DNA of 64,000 nt from Polyangiaceae bacterium (GCA_016712345.1 JADJRH010000001.1:2666001-2730000); one strand, 5' to 3'; shown: positions 35,324 through 44,649, counted from the stretch's first letter. The notes: generated from the letters alone by a model not told the origin. Program-made: numbers and translations.

Positions 35324-35347
35324 TCACAAGTTGCGTGTACACATTGT

Positions 35348-37072
35348 TCAGGCGTCGGCCTTTTCGGGCAGCGCCACCGGTTTGGGAGGCATCGGCGGGC
35401 CGCCGAGCGGCAGCCAAATCTCAAACACCGCTCCTCCTTTGGTGGGCTTTCGGTACGAAATGTCGCCGCCGTGCTCAAACACAATTCGCTGCACGATCGC
35501 GAGGCCGAGCCCGGTGCCTTTCGCTTTCGTGGTTGCGTACGGCGTAAAAAGACGCGGCAACATGTCATCGGAAACGCCGGGCCCGTTGTCGCGCACGACA
35601 ATGCGAATGCGCTCCTTTTCAAGCGGACCGATCGTTACAACAACGCGCGGATCGGGACGTGCCGCCGAGGCCGCATCGAGCCCGTTTTGAACGAGATTGG
35701 TGAGCACCTGCACAATCTGATCTTTGTCCGCGACAACGAGCGGTAGGCCCGGCTCACTCACCAATTCAACGCGTGTGGCATTGGAAGGTCCGGTTGCATC
35801 CGCACTCCGCGCGTGAAGTGTGACAACACCCTTGGCCACGTTCACCAGATCGACAGGCTCGGGATTGGGCGCGGGCAAGCGAGCGAACTTGGTGAACTCG
35901 GTCACGATGTTTGAGATGCGGTGCACCTCTTCGAGAACCGTGCCGGTCGCTTCTTCAAAATATTCGTCAAACGCCGGATCGTCGCGCGCTCGCAAACGGC
36001 GCAAGGTCTCCATCGCGGCGCGAATAGGAGCGAGAGGATTTTTGATTTCGTGCGCGATCTGCCGCGCCACTTCGCGCTGAGCGGCAATACGTTCCGAAAC
36101 AGAAAGCCGCTGACGCATGAGCACCAGCTCTTCGATCGAACGATTGAACGCATCGGCGAGCTGCGCGATCTCACGCCCGCCGCGCCCCTCCACGCGACGA
36201 GGTGCACCGGCCACGATCTCGCGCGTTTCCTTTGCGAGAGCGGCAAGCGGTTGCGAAAGGCTCCGCGCGAGCAACACCGCAACAACGAGCGCCAACACAA
36301 CCGCCACGGCGCCCGTAACCCAAATCGCGCGATCGAGCCGCATCAGCGCATTTTTCAGCCGATCGCGAGGCACCTCTGCGTACACATTGAGCCCGTCAAC
36401 GTCGCGCATTTCGATGGTGCGAACCACGTATTCAGGGTCCGCCCGAGGGGCCTCCGAGCCGGCCTTCGCCGCAGAAAGCGACACACCGTACGCAGCGCCC
36501 ACGCGCTCCAACATCGTTGCGATCTTTCGTGCACCGACGAGCCCTATCGTGACGCCGTTGCTGGATCGCGAACAATGCACTTCGAGCGAAGCGATCCCCG
36601 CGGCATCGGTTTTGAAACGCGGTGAGCCCGGCTTGTTCTTGATGAGCGCCGCCAGTCGACCGTCTTTCGTTCCAATGCGCACCACGTCTTCGGCACCGAG
36701 GATCACTCCGCCGCCCGTCACGAGCGAAAGCTCATCGAGCCGCAAAGCGCGCGCTTGATCGGGCACGAAGTGACGGATCGCAATTTTGCTCGACGGCTCC
36801 AGTGCGTTTGCATCGCCGTGCGCGCGATCGAGATCCAGATGAGCTTTGTCGACGAATGTGTCGTGTTCGCAAAGAGGCGCGAGCAGATCGCGAAGTGACG
36901 ACGCTTCCCACGACAGTTCTTTTTGTACACCGCTCGCCGCGGCATCAATTCGATCGCCGAAGTCGCGCTCGATAATGTCGCGCGACGCTTCACGCAGCGA
37001 GATACCAACGAGCGCCGTGGCCAGCACAGCGACAATGCCAAACGCGACAATAAGACGGGCGGCGAGAGTCAC
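35348..37072 (-). CDS. NtrY-like sensor histidine kinase
   Basis: 574-residue transmembrane sensor kinase: TM1 (about 6-25), a periplasmic domain (26-248), TM2 (250-269), HAMP, then HisKA with the phospho-accepting His341 in ARQIAHEIKNPLAPI and a HATPase domain with NLVQNGLDAA (N box), DNGPGVSDD (G1), PYATTKAKGTGLGLAIV (F/G2). The NPLAPI context is typical of NtrY/AtoS-like kinases that usually pair with sigma-54 activators. No response regulator is encoded within the window beside it, so it is an orphan here. The start is a GTG at 37072. Its signal is unknown; the periplasmic part is about 220 residues. Confidence 0.92.
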   Translation of the reverse strand: MTLAARLIVAFGIVAVLATALVGISLREASRDIIERDFGDRIDAAASGVQKELSWEASSLRDLLAPLCEHDTFVDKAHLDLDRAHGDANALEPSSKIAIRHFVPDQARALRLDELSLVTGGGVILGAEDVVRIGTKDGRLAALIKNKPGSPRFKTDAAGIASLEVHCSRSSNGVTIGLVGARKIATMLERVGAAYGVSLSAAKAGSEAPRADPEYVVRTIEMRDVDGLNVYAEVPRDRLKNALMRLDRAIWVTGAVAVVLALVVAVLLARSLSQPLAALAKETREIVAGAPRRVEGRGGREIAQLADAFNRSIEELVLMRQRLSVSERIAAQREVARQIAHEIKNPLAPIRAAMETLRRLRARDDPAFDEYFEEATGTVLEEVHRISNIVTEFTKFARLPAPNPEPVDLVNVAKGVVTLHARSADATGPSNATRVELVSEPGLPLVVADKDQIVQVLTNLVQNGLDAASAARPDPRVVVTIGPLEKERIRIVVRDNGPGVSDDMLPRLFTPYATTKAKGTGLGLAIVQRIVFEHGGDISYRKPTKGGAVFEIWLPLGGPPMPPKPVALPEKADA

Positions 37073-37143
37073 GAAGCGACCAGCCTACATTCCGTGGTGA
37101 AAACGTTCACGTGGCAGATTGGGCTGGTAACATTCAATGCGCA

Positions 37144-37980
37144 ATGAAAAGCGCTCTCACGATAGCCGCTGTGTACGCACACCCCGACGACGGTGAGTTT
37201 TTCGCCGCGGGTTCGCTTATTAAGTGGGCACAGGCGGGCCACAAGATCTACGCGATCTGCGCGACCAACGGCGACTTGGGCTCCAAAGACGCGGGTGCCG
37301 ACAGCGCGGCGCTTGGCAGGCAACGCACGCAAGAACTCGCCCGCGCGCTTGAAGTGATCGGCGGTGAGCCTCCAATCTGCCTGGGTCTGCCCGACGGTTT
37401 TGTTCGTGAAAACGCCCAGAAGTTGAAGGAGCGGCTTGTGTACCACTTTCGAAAGTTGAAGGTCGATCGCGTCCTCACTTTCGATCCGTGGAAGCGCTAC
37501 GAGATTCATCCCGACCACATTGAAGTTGGAAAAATGGCCGCGGAAGCCGCGTGTTTTTCATGTTTTCCGCTTCTCTATCCCGAACACGGGGCCCAAGGTT
37601 TGAGCGCCGTTCAACCGTCGGAGGTGTGGTTCATGATGCCCACGGAGCACAAGCCAAACCGCGTTGTCGATATCGAAAAAACCTTTGATACCAAGGTCAA
37701 ATCGCTCCTGTGTCACTCGTCGCAAATGGAAATGCTTGCCGATTGGTTTGTGCCCGGTGCCGATCCGAGAAACCTGACGCCTGACCAACGCACCATGATT
37801 GAAGGAGGCGCCCGCATGTTTCTCGAAGGAATGGCGCAAGGTCTCGCGGCGCTCGCACCCCCGCTCAAACTTGCCGAAGCATTTTTCGCCCAGCGCGTTG
37901 GGCCCGGACATTTTCAAAACTATCAGCAAATGTTTATGGAAATGGCCGGCGCCCCACCCGAATCGCCCGAGGTTTTGTAA
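37144..37980 (+). CDS. PIG-L family (LmbE-like) deacetylase
   Basis: 278-residue zinc-dependent N-acetylglucosaminyl deacetylase family protein. The metal-binding AHPDDGE motif is at residues 12-18 and the second HPDH motif follows in YEIHPDHIEVG; the TNGDLGS and FVRENAQKLKER segments also match. PIG-L members deacetylate GlcNAc-linked lipids or small thiol/bacillithiol-type precursors; the substrate here is unknown. The ATG at 37144 immediately precedes the first beta strand; a longer reading from 37111 is possible. It is divergent from the NtrY-like kinase and its stop overlaps an in-frame extension of the next lipoprotein gene. Confidence 0.9.
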   Translation: MKSALTIAAVYAHPDDGEFFAAGSLIKWAQAGHKIYAICATNGDLGSKDAGADSAALGRQRTQELARALEVIGGEPPICLGLPDGFVRENAQKLKERLVYHFRKLKVDRVLTFDPWKRYEIHPDHIEVGKMAAEAACFSCFPLLYPEHGAQGLSAVQPSEVWFMMPTEHKPNRVVDIEKTFDTKVKSLLCHSSQMEMLADWFVPGADPRNLTPDQRTMIEGGARMFLEGMAQGLAALAPPLKLAEAFFAQRVGPGHFQNYQQMFMEMAGAPPESPEVL

Positions 37981-38177
37981 TGCCCGACGGCGCGTTCGAC
38001 GACGCGAGCTTCGCGCCGTCGGTGATGGGCGCATCGAGTTTTTGCCCTCGCCGAACGTGGATCGCCCCGCGTTTGACCCGCTCGATCCGTAGCCGACCTC
38101 GTGTCTCGTCGGGGCGTTGCTCGCGATCATTTCGTTGCTCGTTGCATGATCTTCGGCGGGCCGCCGTCCATGGCTAT

Positions 38178-38600
38178 ATGCGCTTGTTCGGACTTGTTGC
38201 CCTCGCTCTCGGCCTCCTCTCCAGCGCCTGCACGTACCGAACTCAAGCCCCAGCGCAATCCGCTCAACTCGACTACTCCGAAGCGCTCGCATACGACCAA
38301 CCCTTCGGGGTTTCGCCGACTCGGGCCGCCACCCAATCGCCAACCAACCAAGATTTTGCGGCCGTTCGTGAAGAGTCTGAAGGTCACGCGAGCCGCGGCA
38401 ACGCTCTCGGATTTGCCGAAACGCCCCGCGCCGACCGCGAACAAGTTGCCGAAAAAGTCTCCGAGTCTGCGTACACCGAGGTTGAAGCCACGCCCGGAAC
38501 GGCTTGTTACGAGGCGGCTCTCAAGTCGGGCATCTCCAAAGGAACGTGTACACTTGTCACCGAGCGCACGTACCTCCTCGTGGGCGAAAAAGGCGAATAA
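38178..38600 (+). CDS. Small lipoprotein of unknown function
   Basis: 140-residue predicted lipoprotein with lipobox LLSSAC (Cys18). The mature part is polar and apparently disordered (ESEGHASRGNALGFAETPRADREQ), with two cysteines in a short C-terminal block (CYEAALKSGISKGTC) that could form a disulfide. The ATG at 38178 opens a normal signal peptide. An in-frame upstream extension to 37980 is Arg/Ser-rich and unlike protein, so I reject it. Opposite-strand and alternative-frame open frames over this segment lack any export signal. Family unknown. Confidence 0.7.
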   Translation: MRLFGLVALALGLLSSACTYRTQAPAQSAQLDYSEALAYDQPFGVSPTRAATQSPTNQDFAAVREESEGHASRGNALGFAETPRADREQVAEKVSESAYTEVEATPGTACYEAALKSGISKGTCTLVTERTYLLVGEKGE

Positions 38601-38720
38601 CCCGCGTTTCGCCCTTCCTTCCGCAAATCCTTCATTCAAAACATTTATTGGGCGCGCATTGAAGCGTTGTGTACGCATTCACTTTGTGGCGCGCGTGGCT
38701 CGTCGGTGCCCGGTCGAAGC

Positions 38721-39284
38721 TTATTTGGCGGCAGTGGCGTCCTTCAAAACTTCATCGGCGTGAATTCCCGGATCGACGTTGGGGTACACCTTTGCGATTT
38801 TGCCCGAAGCGTCGATGAGAAAGCTGACGCGCGACGCCATTCCAAGCCGCTCGGGGACGCCGAACGCCTGAAGCCACTTTTTGTCGGGATCGGCCAGAAT
38901 GGGGAAGGGCAGCTTTTGCTCCTTGGCAAATGCTTCGTGCGATTTTTCGTCGTCGGTGGAGACACCGAAAACCTGCACATTGGCCGCCGTGAATTTGTCC
39001 CACGCGTCACGAAAGGCACACGCCTCTTTGGTGCAGCCCGGCGTGTTGTCTTTTGGATAAAAGTACACAATCACCGGGTGACCTTTTTCGTCGGCGAGCG
39101 CGTGGGTTTTGCCATGTTGGTCCACCGCGCTCAGGGCCGGCGCGGCGGCGCCCACAGCGAGGAGCCCTTCGCCTCCGTCGGGCCGCCTTGTGGCACCGCA
39201 GGCGGAAAGGCCGGCCACAAGAAGAGCTGGAATCAACAGCGAGACGGTACGGCGGTGAATGAGGTTCGCGATCGAAAAGGTCAT
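38721..39284 (-). CDS. Bcp/PrxQ-type peroxiredoxin lipoprotein
   Basis: 187-residue thiol peroxidase anchored as a lipoprotein (lipobox LSAC, Cys29). The AhpC/TSA-type core carries PKDNTPGCTKEACAFRD with peroxidatic Cys84 and, five residues later, Cys89 as the probable resolving residue, exactly the Bcp/PrxQ arrangement, plus FGVSTDDEKSH and VSFLID. It would reduce hydroperoxides using a thioredoxin-type donor. Bcp proteins are usually cytoplasmic; the lipobox puts this one in the envelope. It converges with the small lipoprotein at 38178 and is preceded by the zinc-ribbon gene in the opposite strand order (same strand, 52 bp away). Confidence 0.92.
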   Translation of the reverse strand: MTFSIANLIHRRTVSLLIPALLVAGLSACGATRRPDGGEGLLAVGAAAPALSAVDQHGKTHALADEKGHPVIVYFYPKDNTPGCTKEACAFRDAWDKFTAANVQVFGVSTDDEKSHEAFAKEQKLPFPILADPDKKWLQAFGVPERLGMASRVSFLIDASGKIAKVYPNVDPGIHADEVLKDATAAK

Positions 39285-39336
39285 GAACGTGGGATGTAGC
39301 GAACGAGCCGCGCGTCGTCACCCCCCCGAACGAACC

Positions 39337-40089
39337 TCATTTGAGCGATCGCCGCCGCCCAATCGCATCCATCAGCCCACGAAACGGCTTTTGCGGCAGC
39401 AACGTCAGCATCGCAAAAAAGAGGAGAACGCGGCCTATCCACGAGCCAATGGAGCCTCCGAAAATGATGATCACGGTGGGCACCAAAAAAACAAGCGCCC
39501 CCACAATCCATTGACCCTGCTCACCGGGCACCAGCCGAACAATCGGCAGGAGGAGAGGCCCGGTGGTGTTCGGTGCGTCGACCAGTTCAGGCGGAAGCGA
39601 CGATTCGCTTTGATAAAGAGATCTGGCCGCCTCCGCCTGAACGCGTCGCGCTTCAGCCAATTGCGCGAGCGCCTCGCGCTCCGTGCGTCGTTCTTCCTGC
39701 CGTTTGGCCCACACAAGTTCGTTGTGTCGGCGTTGTGCGGGCGTATCGAGTTCTTGCGCGCAGTGTACACATGTGACGGCGCTTGGAGCGCTGTCGGCGC
39801 CGCAGTGTACGCATTGAACAAACGGCTGCCCTTCCGAAGAGTCGAGTTCGATCGGTGCTTCTTTGAGATTCACCTCGCTGTCGGGCATGCCGAGCGTCTG
39901 AACGCGATCGGGCCACGCAACCGGCTCTCCACTGCCTGCGGGTTGCTCCGGCGCCAATTCAAGCGAGTCTTGTGGGGGCGGGGCGGCGTTAAGAACCGCC
40001 GCGATCCGACCGCGATCGGCATGATCTTTGGAACTGGGCCCATGCGTTTCGCCCGATTCAATCTGGAGAAACCGCGCGTGCTTTGTCAC
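39337..40089 (-). CDS. Zinc-ribbon membrane protein
   Basis: 250-residue protein with a four-Cys zinc ribbon (CVHCGADSAPSAVTCVHC, about residues 93-110), a charged coiled coil (about 118-165) and two C-terminal transmembrane helices separated by a short GSIGSWIG turn. The N-terminal 90 residues are polar and probably disordered. It starts at a GTG that overlaps the TGA of the AAA+ gene by 4 bp, which shows translational coupling, so it likely acts with that ATPase, perhaps as its membrane tether. No known family is recognised. Confidence 0.78.
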   Translation of the reverse strand: MTKHARFLQIESGETHGPSSKDHADRGRIAAVLNAAPPPQDSLELAPEQPAGSGEPVAWPDRVQTLGMPDSEVNLKEAPIELDSSEGQPFVQCVHCGADSAPSAVTCVHCAQELDTPAQRRHNELVWAKRQEERRTEREALAQLAEARRVQAEAARSLYQSESSLPPELVDAPNTTGPLLLPIVRLVPGEQGQWIVGALVFLVPTVIIIFGGSIGSWIGRVLLFFAMLTLLPQKPFRGLMDAIGRRRSLK

Positions 40090-41663
40090 GGCGCTTCACC
40101 GATTTCTTCGGGCATTGCCACGTTTTCGTAAAGCACCGGAACGCTCGCGGGCCTCGTTCGTGTCGCGGCCCACGATCGCAGTCGTTCGATCTCGTCGGGC
40201 ATGGTTCGCGACAAGGGCACCGCGCTCTGCACCGCAGACTCGATATGTGCCTGCGCGACGTCGACCCCGTCGTTGAAAGCGTCGTAGAGCGCCGCGACAA
40301 TCACCTGCTCAATTTCGGCTCCGCTGAAGCCTTTTGTGAGCATTGCCAAAGCGTCGATATCGAAGTTTTCGGGATCGCGTTTCTTCCCTTGCAGGTGAAT
40401 ACGAAAGATCTCCGCGCGCTCCGGTTCTGAAGGCAGATCCACAAAAAAGATCTCATCGAAACGCCCTTTGCGGATCATCTCGGGCGGCAACAGATCGATG
40501 CGATTGGCCGTGGCGACCACGAACACGGGCGCCGTTTTTTCTTGAAGCCACGTGAGCAAATTCCCGAATACGCGAGCCGTAACGCCGGCGTCGGAAGCGC
40601 CCGAGGACGCGATCCCCGACAAGCCTTTTTCAACCTCGTCAATCCACAAAACCGCGGGCGCAAGGCTTTCTGCAACGGCAATGGCGCGTCTCAAGTTTTG
40701 TTCTGACGAGCCCATGAAGCTCGAAAAAATGCGCCCCACATCAAGCCGCAACAACGGAAGCTGCCATTCTGCGGCAACACATTTGGCTGTGAGGCTCTTG
40801 CCGCAACCCTGCACGCCGAGCAGCAATATGCCCTTTGGCTCTGGAAGCCCAAAAGCCCTTGCCGCATCGCTGAATGCAGCTTTTCTGCGCACGAGCCATT
40901 CTTTAAGCAGCTCCAAGCCGCCCATGTGATCGAGCCCGGTCGACGGCGGAAAGTACTCAAGCAAGCCGCTCTTTCGCACGATCTGCTGCTTTTCTTCGAG
41001 CACCATGGCGATGTCCGAAGCGTCGAGTCGCCCGTCGTCGGCGATCGCGCGGGCGAACACATTTTCGGCCTCGTTGAGCGTGAGGCCTTGCGCGGCGCGG
41101 ATCAGCTCTTCGGCGCGTGTTCGTTCGAGATCCACCGTGGCTCGCCCGCTCTGTTGAACCAAGGTAACGATGTCGCGCAGGAGTACACGTAGGTCATCGA
41201 AACCGGGCAACGGAACGTCGACAACGGTGACTTCTTTTTCGAGATCCGGCGGCAAACGAAGCTGCGGCGAGAGCAAAATGACGGTTGTTTGTGTTTGTTT
41301 GAGCGTGTGCGAAAGCTCGCGAAGCCAGCGAACAACTTCAGCGTCGTCCAGAAATGCGTGCAGATCTTTGAGCACAACGAGCGACGGATTTGCGAGGGCG
41401 GCCACCGCGGCGAGGGCGGCTTTAGGCGCTTGTGTACCTTCGATGAGAACGGGCGCCCGCCCGCCGCTCACCTTTCGTAAACCCCGAGTGATCGACCACG
41501 TCAGAAGCTCTTTCGACCTGCCGCGAGCGAGGTTTTGGAGCATTTCTTCGGCACGCTGCTCTTCACACGAAACGAGGTAAAGCAGCGGATAGCGAGCGCG
41601 AACCAGCAGGTCGAGCTTGCGAAGAAAGCTCGAAGTGGTGGCCGTTTCAGCGTCCGACGCCAT
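40086..41663 (-). CDS. AAA+ ATPase (Ycf46-like)
   Basis: 525-residue AAA+ protein. The N-terminal half (1-240) is a degenerate AAA-like domain that keeps a Walker-B-type strand (LVVLKDLH) but no Walker A. The C-terminal half is an active AAA module: Walker A GVQGCGKS (283-290), Walker B LWIDEVEKG (339-347), sensor-1 VVATANR, and an RKGRFDEIFFVDLP arginine-finger region. This tandem layout is that of Ycf46-like proteins, which are poorly characterised. It is coupled by a 4-bp overlap to the zinc-ribbon membrane protein. The start is an ATG at 41663. Substrate unknown. Confidence 0.88.
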   Translation of the reverse strand: MASDAETATTSSFLRKLDLLVRARYPLLYLVSCEEQRAEEMLQNLARGRSKELLTWSITRGLRKVSGGRAPVLIEGTQAPKAALAAVAALANPSLVVLKDLHAFLDDAEVVRWLRELSHTLKQTQTTVILLSPQLRLPPDLEKEVTVVDVPLPGFDDLRVLLRDIVTLVQQSGRATVDLERTRAEELIRAAQGLTLNEAENVFARAIADDGRLDASDIAMVLEEKQQIVRKSGLLEYFPPSTGLDHMGGLELLKEWLVRRKAAFSDAARAFGLPEPKGILLLGVQGCGKSLTAKCVAAEWQLPLLRLDVGRIFSSFMGSSEQNLRRAIAVAESLAPAVLWIDEVEKGLSGIASSGASDAGVTARVFGNLLTWLQEKTAPVFVVATANRIDLLPPEMIRKGRFDEIFFVDLPSEPERAEIFRIHLQGKKRDPENFDIDALAMLTKGFSGAEIEQVIVAALYDAFNDGVDVAQAHIESAVQSAVPLSRTMPDEIERLRSWAATRTRPASVPVLYENVAMPEEIGEAP

Positions 41664-41836
41664 GCCAAAAGCCTAACTCGGATTCGAGCCCGGGCTGCTC
41701 GGTACGATCTGCGGCGACATTCACGGCGGCGACGATGGCGCGTGTGAACCGGGGAATTCGCCCGCGAAGCGTGCTCCGTGCGGAAAATGGATTTTGTGGG
41801 GAAGGACTGAGCCTCGAAACGCGTTGGCGACGTGCC

Positions 41837-42127
41837 TCAATGCTGGACCACGCGCCGCCACAACTTGCTGAGCGGCCGCCGCACACTCGTCGGCGGGACC
41901 GGATCGTCGCAAAAAAGAATGGCGCACGACGTTTGATCGGCCGCGCGCATTCTGCTGCACAAGGCAGCGAGATCTTCATCGGCATCAATCACCTCCGCTT
42001 CTGCGGGCGCAGAACTGCCGGCCGCATAGCGAACGTTGTCGAGTGCCACCCATCGGCCCCGGAAACGATCGGAACAACAAACTTCCGACCAGGTCATCCG
42101 CGGGCTCACCGAAACCTTTCTACCCAT
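41837..42127 (-). CDS. 96-residue hypothetical protein
   Basis: Small cytoplasmic protein, no TM or signal. Its sequence is well ordered and protein-like: SEVCCSDRFRGRWVALDN, a DADEDLAALCSRMR helix and SCAILFCDD. This layout (a growth from RWVALDN to DADEDL then a Cys-containing strand) matches a family of short uncharacterised proteins I have seen in Myxococcota, but I cannot name it. I chose the ATG at 42127, with GGAGG about 11 bases upstream; the longer open frame to 42397 is Arg-rich and implausible. It lies 173 bp upstream of the AAA+ gene on the same strand. Confidence 0.65.
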   Translation of the reverse strand: MGRKVSVSPRMTWSEVCCSDRFRGRWVALDNVRYAAGSSAPAEAEVIDADEDLAALCSRMRAADQTSCAILFCDDPVPPTSVRRPLSKLWRRVVQH

Positions 42128-42840
42128 TCGAGGAAAACACCTCCCCCCCCTCGGTCCATAAAGGAAGCAGGCCGCCAAAAGAGGTTTGGCGACACTTTCG
42201 CGGGGTAGACCCGACGAAAGATGCAAAGGGCGATGCCCCCGGCAAATGCCGCCTCCACAGCGCGAGGCGCGTTTGGGCCGCACGTGACAAAACACGCGCG
42301 TTTTCGTGCCTGGAGCGCGATCGCGATGGAGGTTGCGCTGCGTCCTGCGCTGCGCTTGCAGTGGATGCGGCCCCGGCAGATCCGGTATTGGGCTCAAAAA
42401 CGGGCGCGCACATCCTTCGCAGCTAGAGGTAGTAGCACCGGTTTCGAAACCTCGTCAAGCGGGCTGCGACGGACCTGAGCGCAGTGCGTCAATTTGACCG
42501 AGGCTGCGCCCCACCCTGAGCGAGCGAGCCGACGTGTACGCATGAAAGGGTTTGCGCCGTTTTGAATGTGTACGCTTTTGTGTACACGCGGCGAAGCGAG
42601 CGATTTGGGAGGGGCGGGGCGGCGCGAGTTCGCGAAGCGCGAGCGCCGACCGGGGAGGGCATTTTTGGGGGCAGGGGCTCCGCCCCCGCAACGCCCCCGC
42701 GCTGTGGTGTACGCATGCTCATCACAGTTTGTGATTGGCGTAAGGCGCCTAATGTGTACGCAACAGCGGCTGATGTGTACGCAACTGTTCGGCGCGACGG
42801 TGTGTGAAACGCGTGTGGCCGCTGTTGCGTCTACGCAGGT
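42128..42840. other. 713-bp gene-free region rich in GTGTACGC repeats
   Basis: No credible gene on either strand. Several short open frames exist, but they are Arg/Ala-rich and share no pattern with each other. The distinctive content is a cluster at 42534-42782 of five GTGTACGC and one GTGTACAC copies. A G-rich/C-rich patch (GGGGGCAGGGGC and CGCCCCCGC, about 42666-42700) can form a hairpin. The segment separates two leftward genes. Confidence 0.65.
42534..42782. repeat. Cluster of GTGTACGC/GTGTACAC elements
   Basis: Exact copies at 42534, 42568, 42580 (GTGTACAC), 42707, 42754 and 42775, several preceded by AAT or GAT (AATGTGTACGC). Spacing is irregular and there are no unique spacers of equal length, so it is not a CRISPR array. 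It is the densest occurrence of the iterated palindrome in the window. Confidence 0.85.
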
Positions 42841-44649
42841 CTAGATGCCTTTGCACTTTTTGTCGCGCAACTTGGCCGCGGCGCCGCCTTGTCCAATGGA
42901 CGCGGCGGCTTTGGCATCGGGAACGGCGGCACATCCACGCTGACTTGCGGACTGCATGGCCGCAGATCCGATGCGTGCGGCGGCGGTTGACTTTTTTGGG
43001 CCGTCGCAGTTGCGAAACGCCTTTACGGCGAGGGGAACGTTGCCTGGTTGAGCGAGGCCTATTGCCGTGGTGCACGCCGCGTCTTTTTGAGGATCGACAG
43101 CGCCTGTGGATGTACCCGTGCCCGTGCCCGTTCCGGTTCCGGTTGCAGCGGTGCTGGGCGGCTTGGTGGTGGGAGCGGTGGATCCGGTGGTGGGTACATC
43201 CGGCGTTGTTGTTGTGCTCGACGACGCCGGATCGGTTTGGGCGGCGGTGGTGGATCCGGTGGGGACGGGGATGATTTCACCGCTGTCACCGCTGCCGTTT
43301 CCAGACTTCATGAGCACAACGCCGATGATTGCACCCAGCGCAACGAGGCCGCCGACAACACCGATGATCAAGCCGGTATTGCTTTTACCGCCGGCTTGTG
43401 CGCCCTGCGAGCCCTGCATCATGGGCATGGGTTGCGGCGTTGGGTACGCTTGCATTCCGCCGGTGTTGGGCGCTTGAGCAGGTGTACCCATGGGTGCGTC
43501 CATCATGGTGCGACCGGCCGGAGCGTTGGGCGGCGCAAACATGGGCTCGCCCACTTGCGTTTGACCGGATCGCGGCGCCCCCATTGCTTGCATGGGCTGT
43601 GGCGTTGCGTGGATGGCGACGGTGCCGCCGTGCGATGGAACTTCTGGGTAAGAGACGCCTGTGGGTCGACCGCCGCCGAGCACGGACATTCGCGGGCCCG
43701 CTGTGCCGAGCGTGAGTTCTTCAAAAAATTCTTTGACCGAACGTTGACGCTGATTGCGATCTTTGGAGAGCGCTCGCATCACGGCCATTTTCATGTTCGG
43801 AGGAACCTGCGCGCCGGCTTGCGTGGACTCAAACGGTGAGGGCGCGGCCGTCATGTGTTGCGTGGCCCACTCCCACGGAGTTTCAGCTTGGAAGGGGAGG
43901 CGACCACACAAACTCTCGTACGTGATCACGCCGAGCGAATAGATGTCGCTGCGCGCATCGAGATCGCCGCCTTTGAATTGTTCGGGGCTCATGTACGGCG
44001 GCGTTCCGAGAACCATGCCGGCCTGCGTGAGTTTCTGCTCTTTCGCAGCGGCTTTTTCGTCACTTTTGGCGATGCCGAAATCGAGAACTTTTACGACGTC
44101 TTCTTCAGCGCCGCGTTTGGTAAGGAAGATGTTTGCGGGCTTGAGATCGCGATGAACAACGCCCTTGTCGTGCGCTTCTTGGAGCGAGCCGCACACCTGG
44201 CCCATGATGCGATCGACTCGTTCAGGCGAGAGCACGCGTACCTTTTCCAGGAGGCTTTCAAGCGTGCTTCCGTCGAGAAATTCCATGGCGACGTAAAGGT
44301 CGCCGGCGTCGGTTTTTCCGAAGTCGTAAAACTTGATTGTGTTGGGGTGCTCAAGTTCGCTGACGACGCCGCCCTCACGCATGAAGCGCGCAACCACCTG
44401 CGGATCTTTTGCGTACTCAGCAACGATCGTTTTGACGGCGACCTTGCGCTTCTTGGTGCCCATCTGCTGATCGGCGACGTACACACGGCCCATGCCGCCT
44501 TCGCCGATGATGCTGAGAATGTGGAAGCGCCCACCGACAAGCGTTCCGAGCAACGGATCTTTTTCTTCCTTTTGAGGAAGCGGTGCGCCGCATTTGCGAC
44601 AGAACCGGGCGCCGTCTTCGTTTTCGTGATGGCAGGCTACGCACTCCAT
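42841..44649 (-). CDS. Zinc-ribbon Ser/Thr kinase with C-terminal TM
   Basis: 602 residues. It opens with a zinc ribbon (Cys3, 6, 17, 20), then a kinase domain (about 40-310) with IIGEGGMGRVYVAD, VAVKTI, HRDLKPANIF, DFGIAKSD and GTPPYMSPEQF, all intact. A Pro/Met-rich linker, one TM helix (GLIIGVVGGLVALGAIIGVVL) and a Thr/Gly-rich extracytoplasmic part follow, including (GT)n and a short helical Cys-containing C-terminal domain. The ATG at 44649 starts the zinc ribbon; an in-frame extension to 44685 is possible. It is divergent from the tRNA array. The N-terminal ribbon is a recurring myxobacterial kinase feature of unknown purpose. Confidence 0.92.
   Translation of the reverse strand: MECVACHHENEDGARFCRKCGAPLPQKEEKDPLLGTLVGGRFHILSIIGEGGMGRVYVADQQMGTKKRKVAVKTIVAEYAKDPQVVARFMREGGVVSELEHPNTIKFYDFGKTDAGDLYVAMEFLDGSTLESLLEKVRVLSPERVDRIMGQVCGSLQEAHDKGVVHRDLKPANIFLTKRGAEEDVVKVLDFGIAKSDEKAAAKEQKLTQAGMVLGTPPYMSPEQFKGGDLDARSDIYSLGVITYESLCGRLPFQAETPWEWATQHMTAAPSPFESTQAGAQVPPNMKMAVMRALSKDRNQRQRSVKEFFEELTLGTAGPRMSVLGGGRPTGVSYPEVPSHGGTVAIHATPQPMQAMGAPRSGQTQVGEPMFAPPNAPAGRTMMDAPMGTPAQAPNTGGMQAYPTPQPMPMMQGSQGAQAGGKSNTGLIIGVVGGLVALGAIIGVVLMKSGNGSGDSGEIIPVPTGSTTAAQTDPASSSTTTTPDVPTTGSTAPTTKPPSTAATGTGTGTGTGTSTGAVDPQKDAACTTAIGLAQPGNVPLAVKAFRNCDGPKKSTAAARIGSAAMQSASQRGCAAVPDAKAAASIGQGGAAAKLRDKKCKGI

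Noticed and set aside
38127..38678. 183-codon minus-strand frame over the small lipoprotein gene
   Set aside because: The plus strand carries a good signal peptide and lipobox here; the minus frame lacks any domain.
42221..42478. Short open frames in the 42128-42840 gap as genes
   Set aside because: Several mutually overlapping Arg/Ala-rich frames with no start context or conservation pattern; typical of GC-rich noncoding DNA.
42534..42782. Possible CRISPR array
   Set aside because: Repeats are only 8-12 bp and irregularly spaced, with no equal-length spacers or cas genes.
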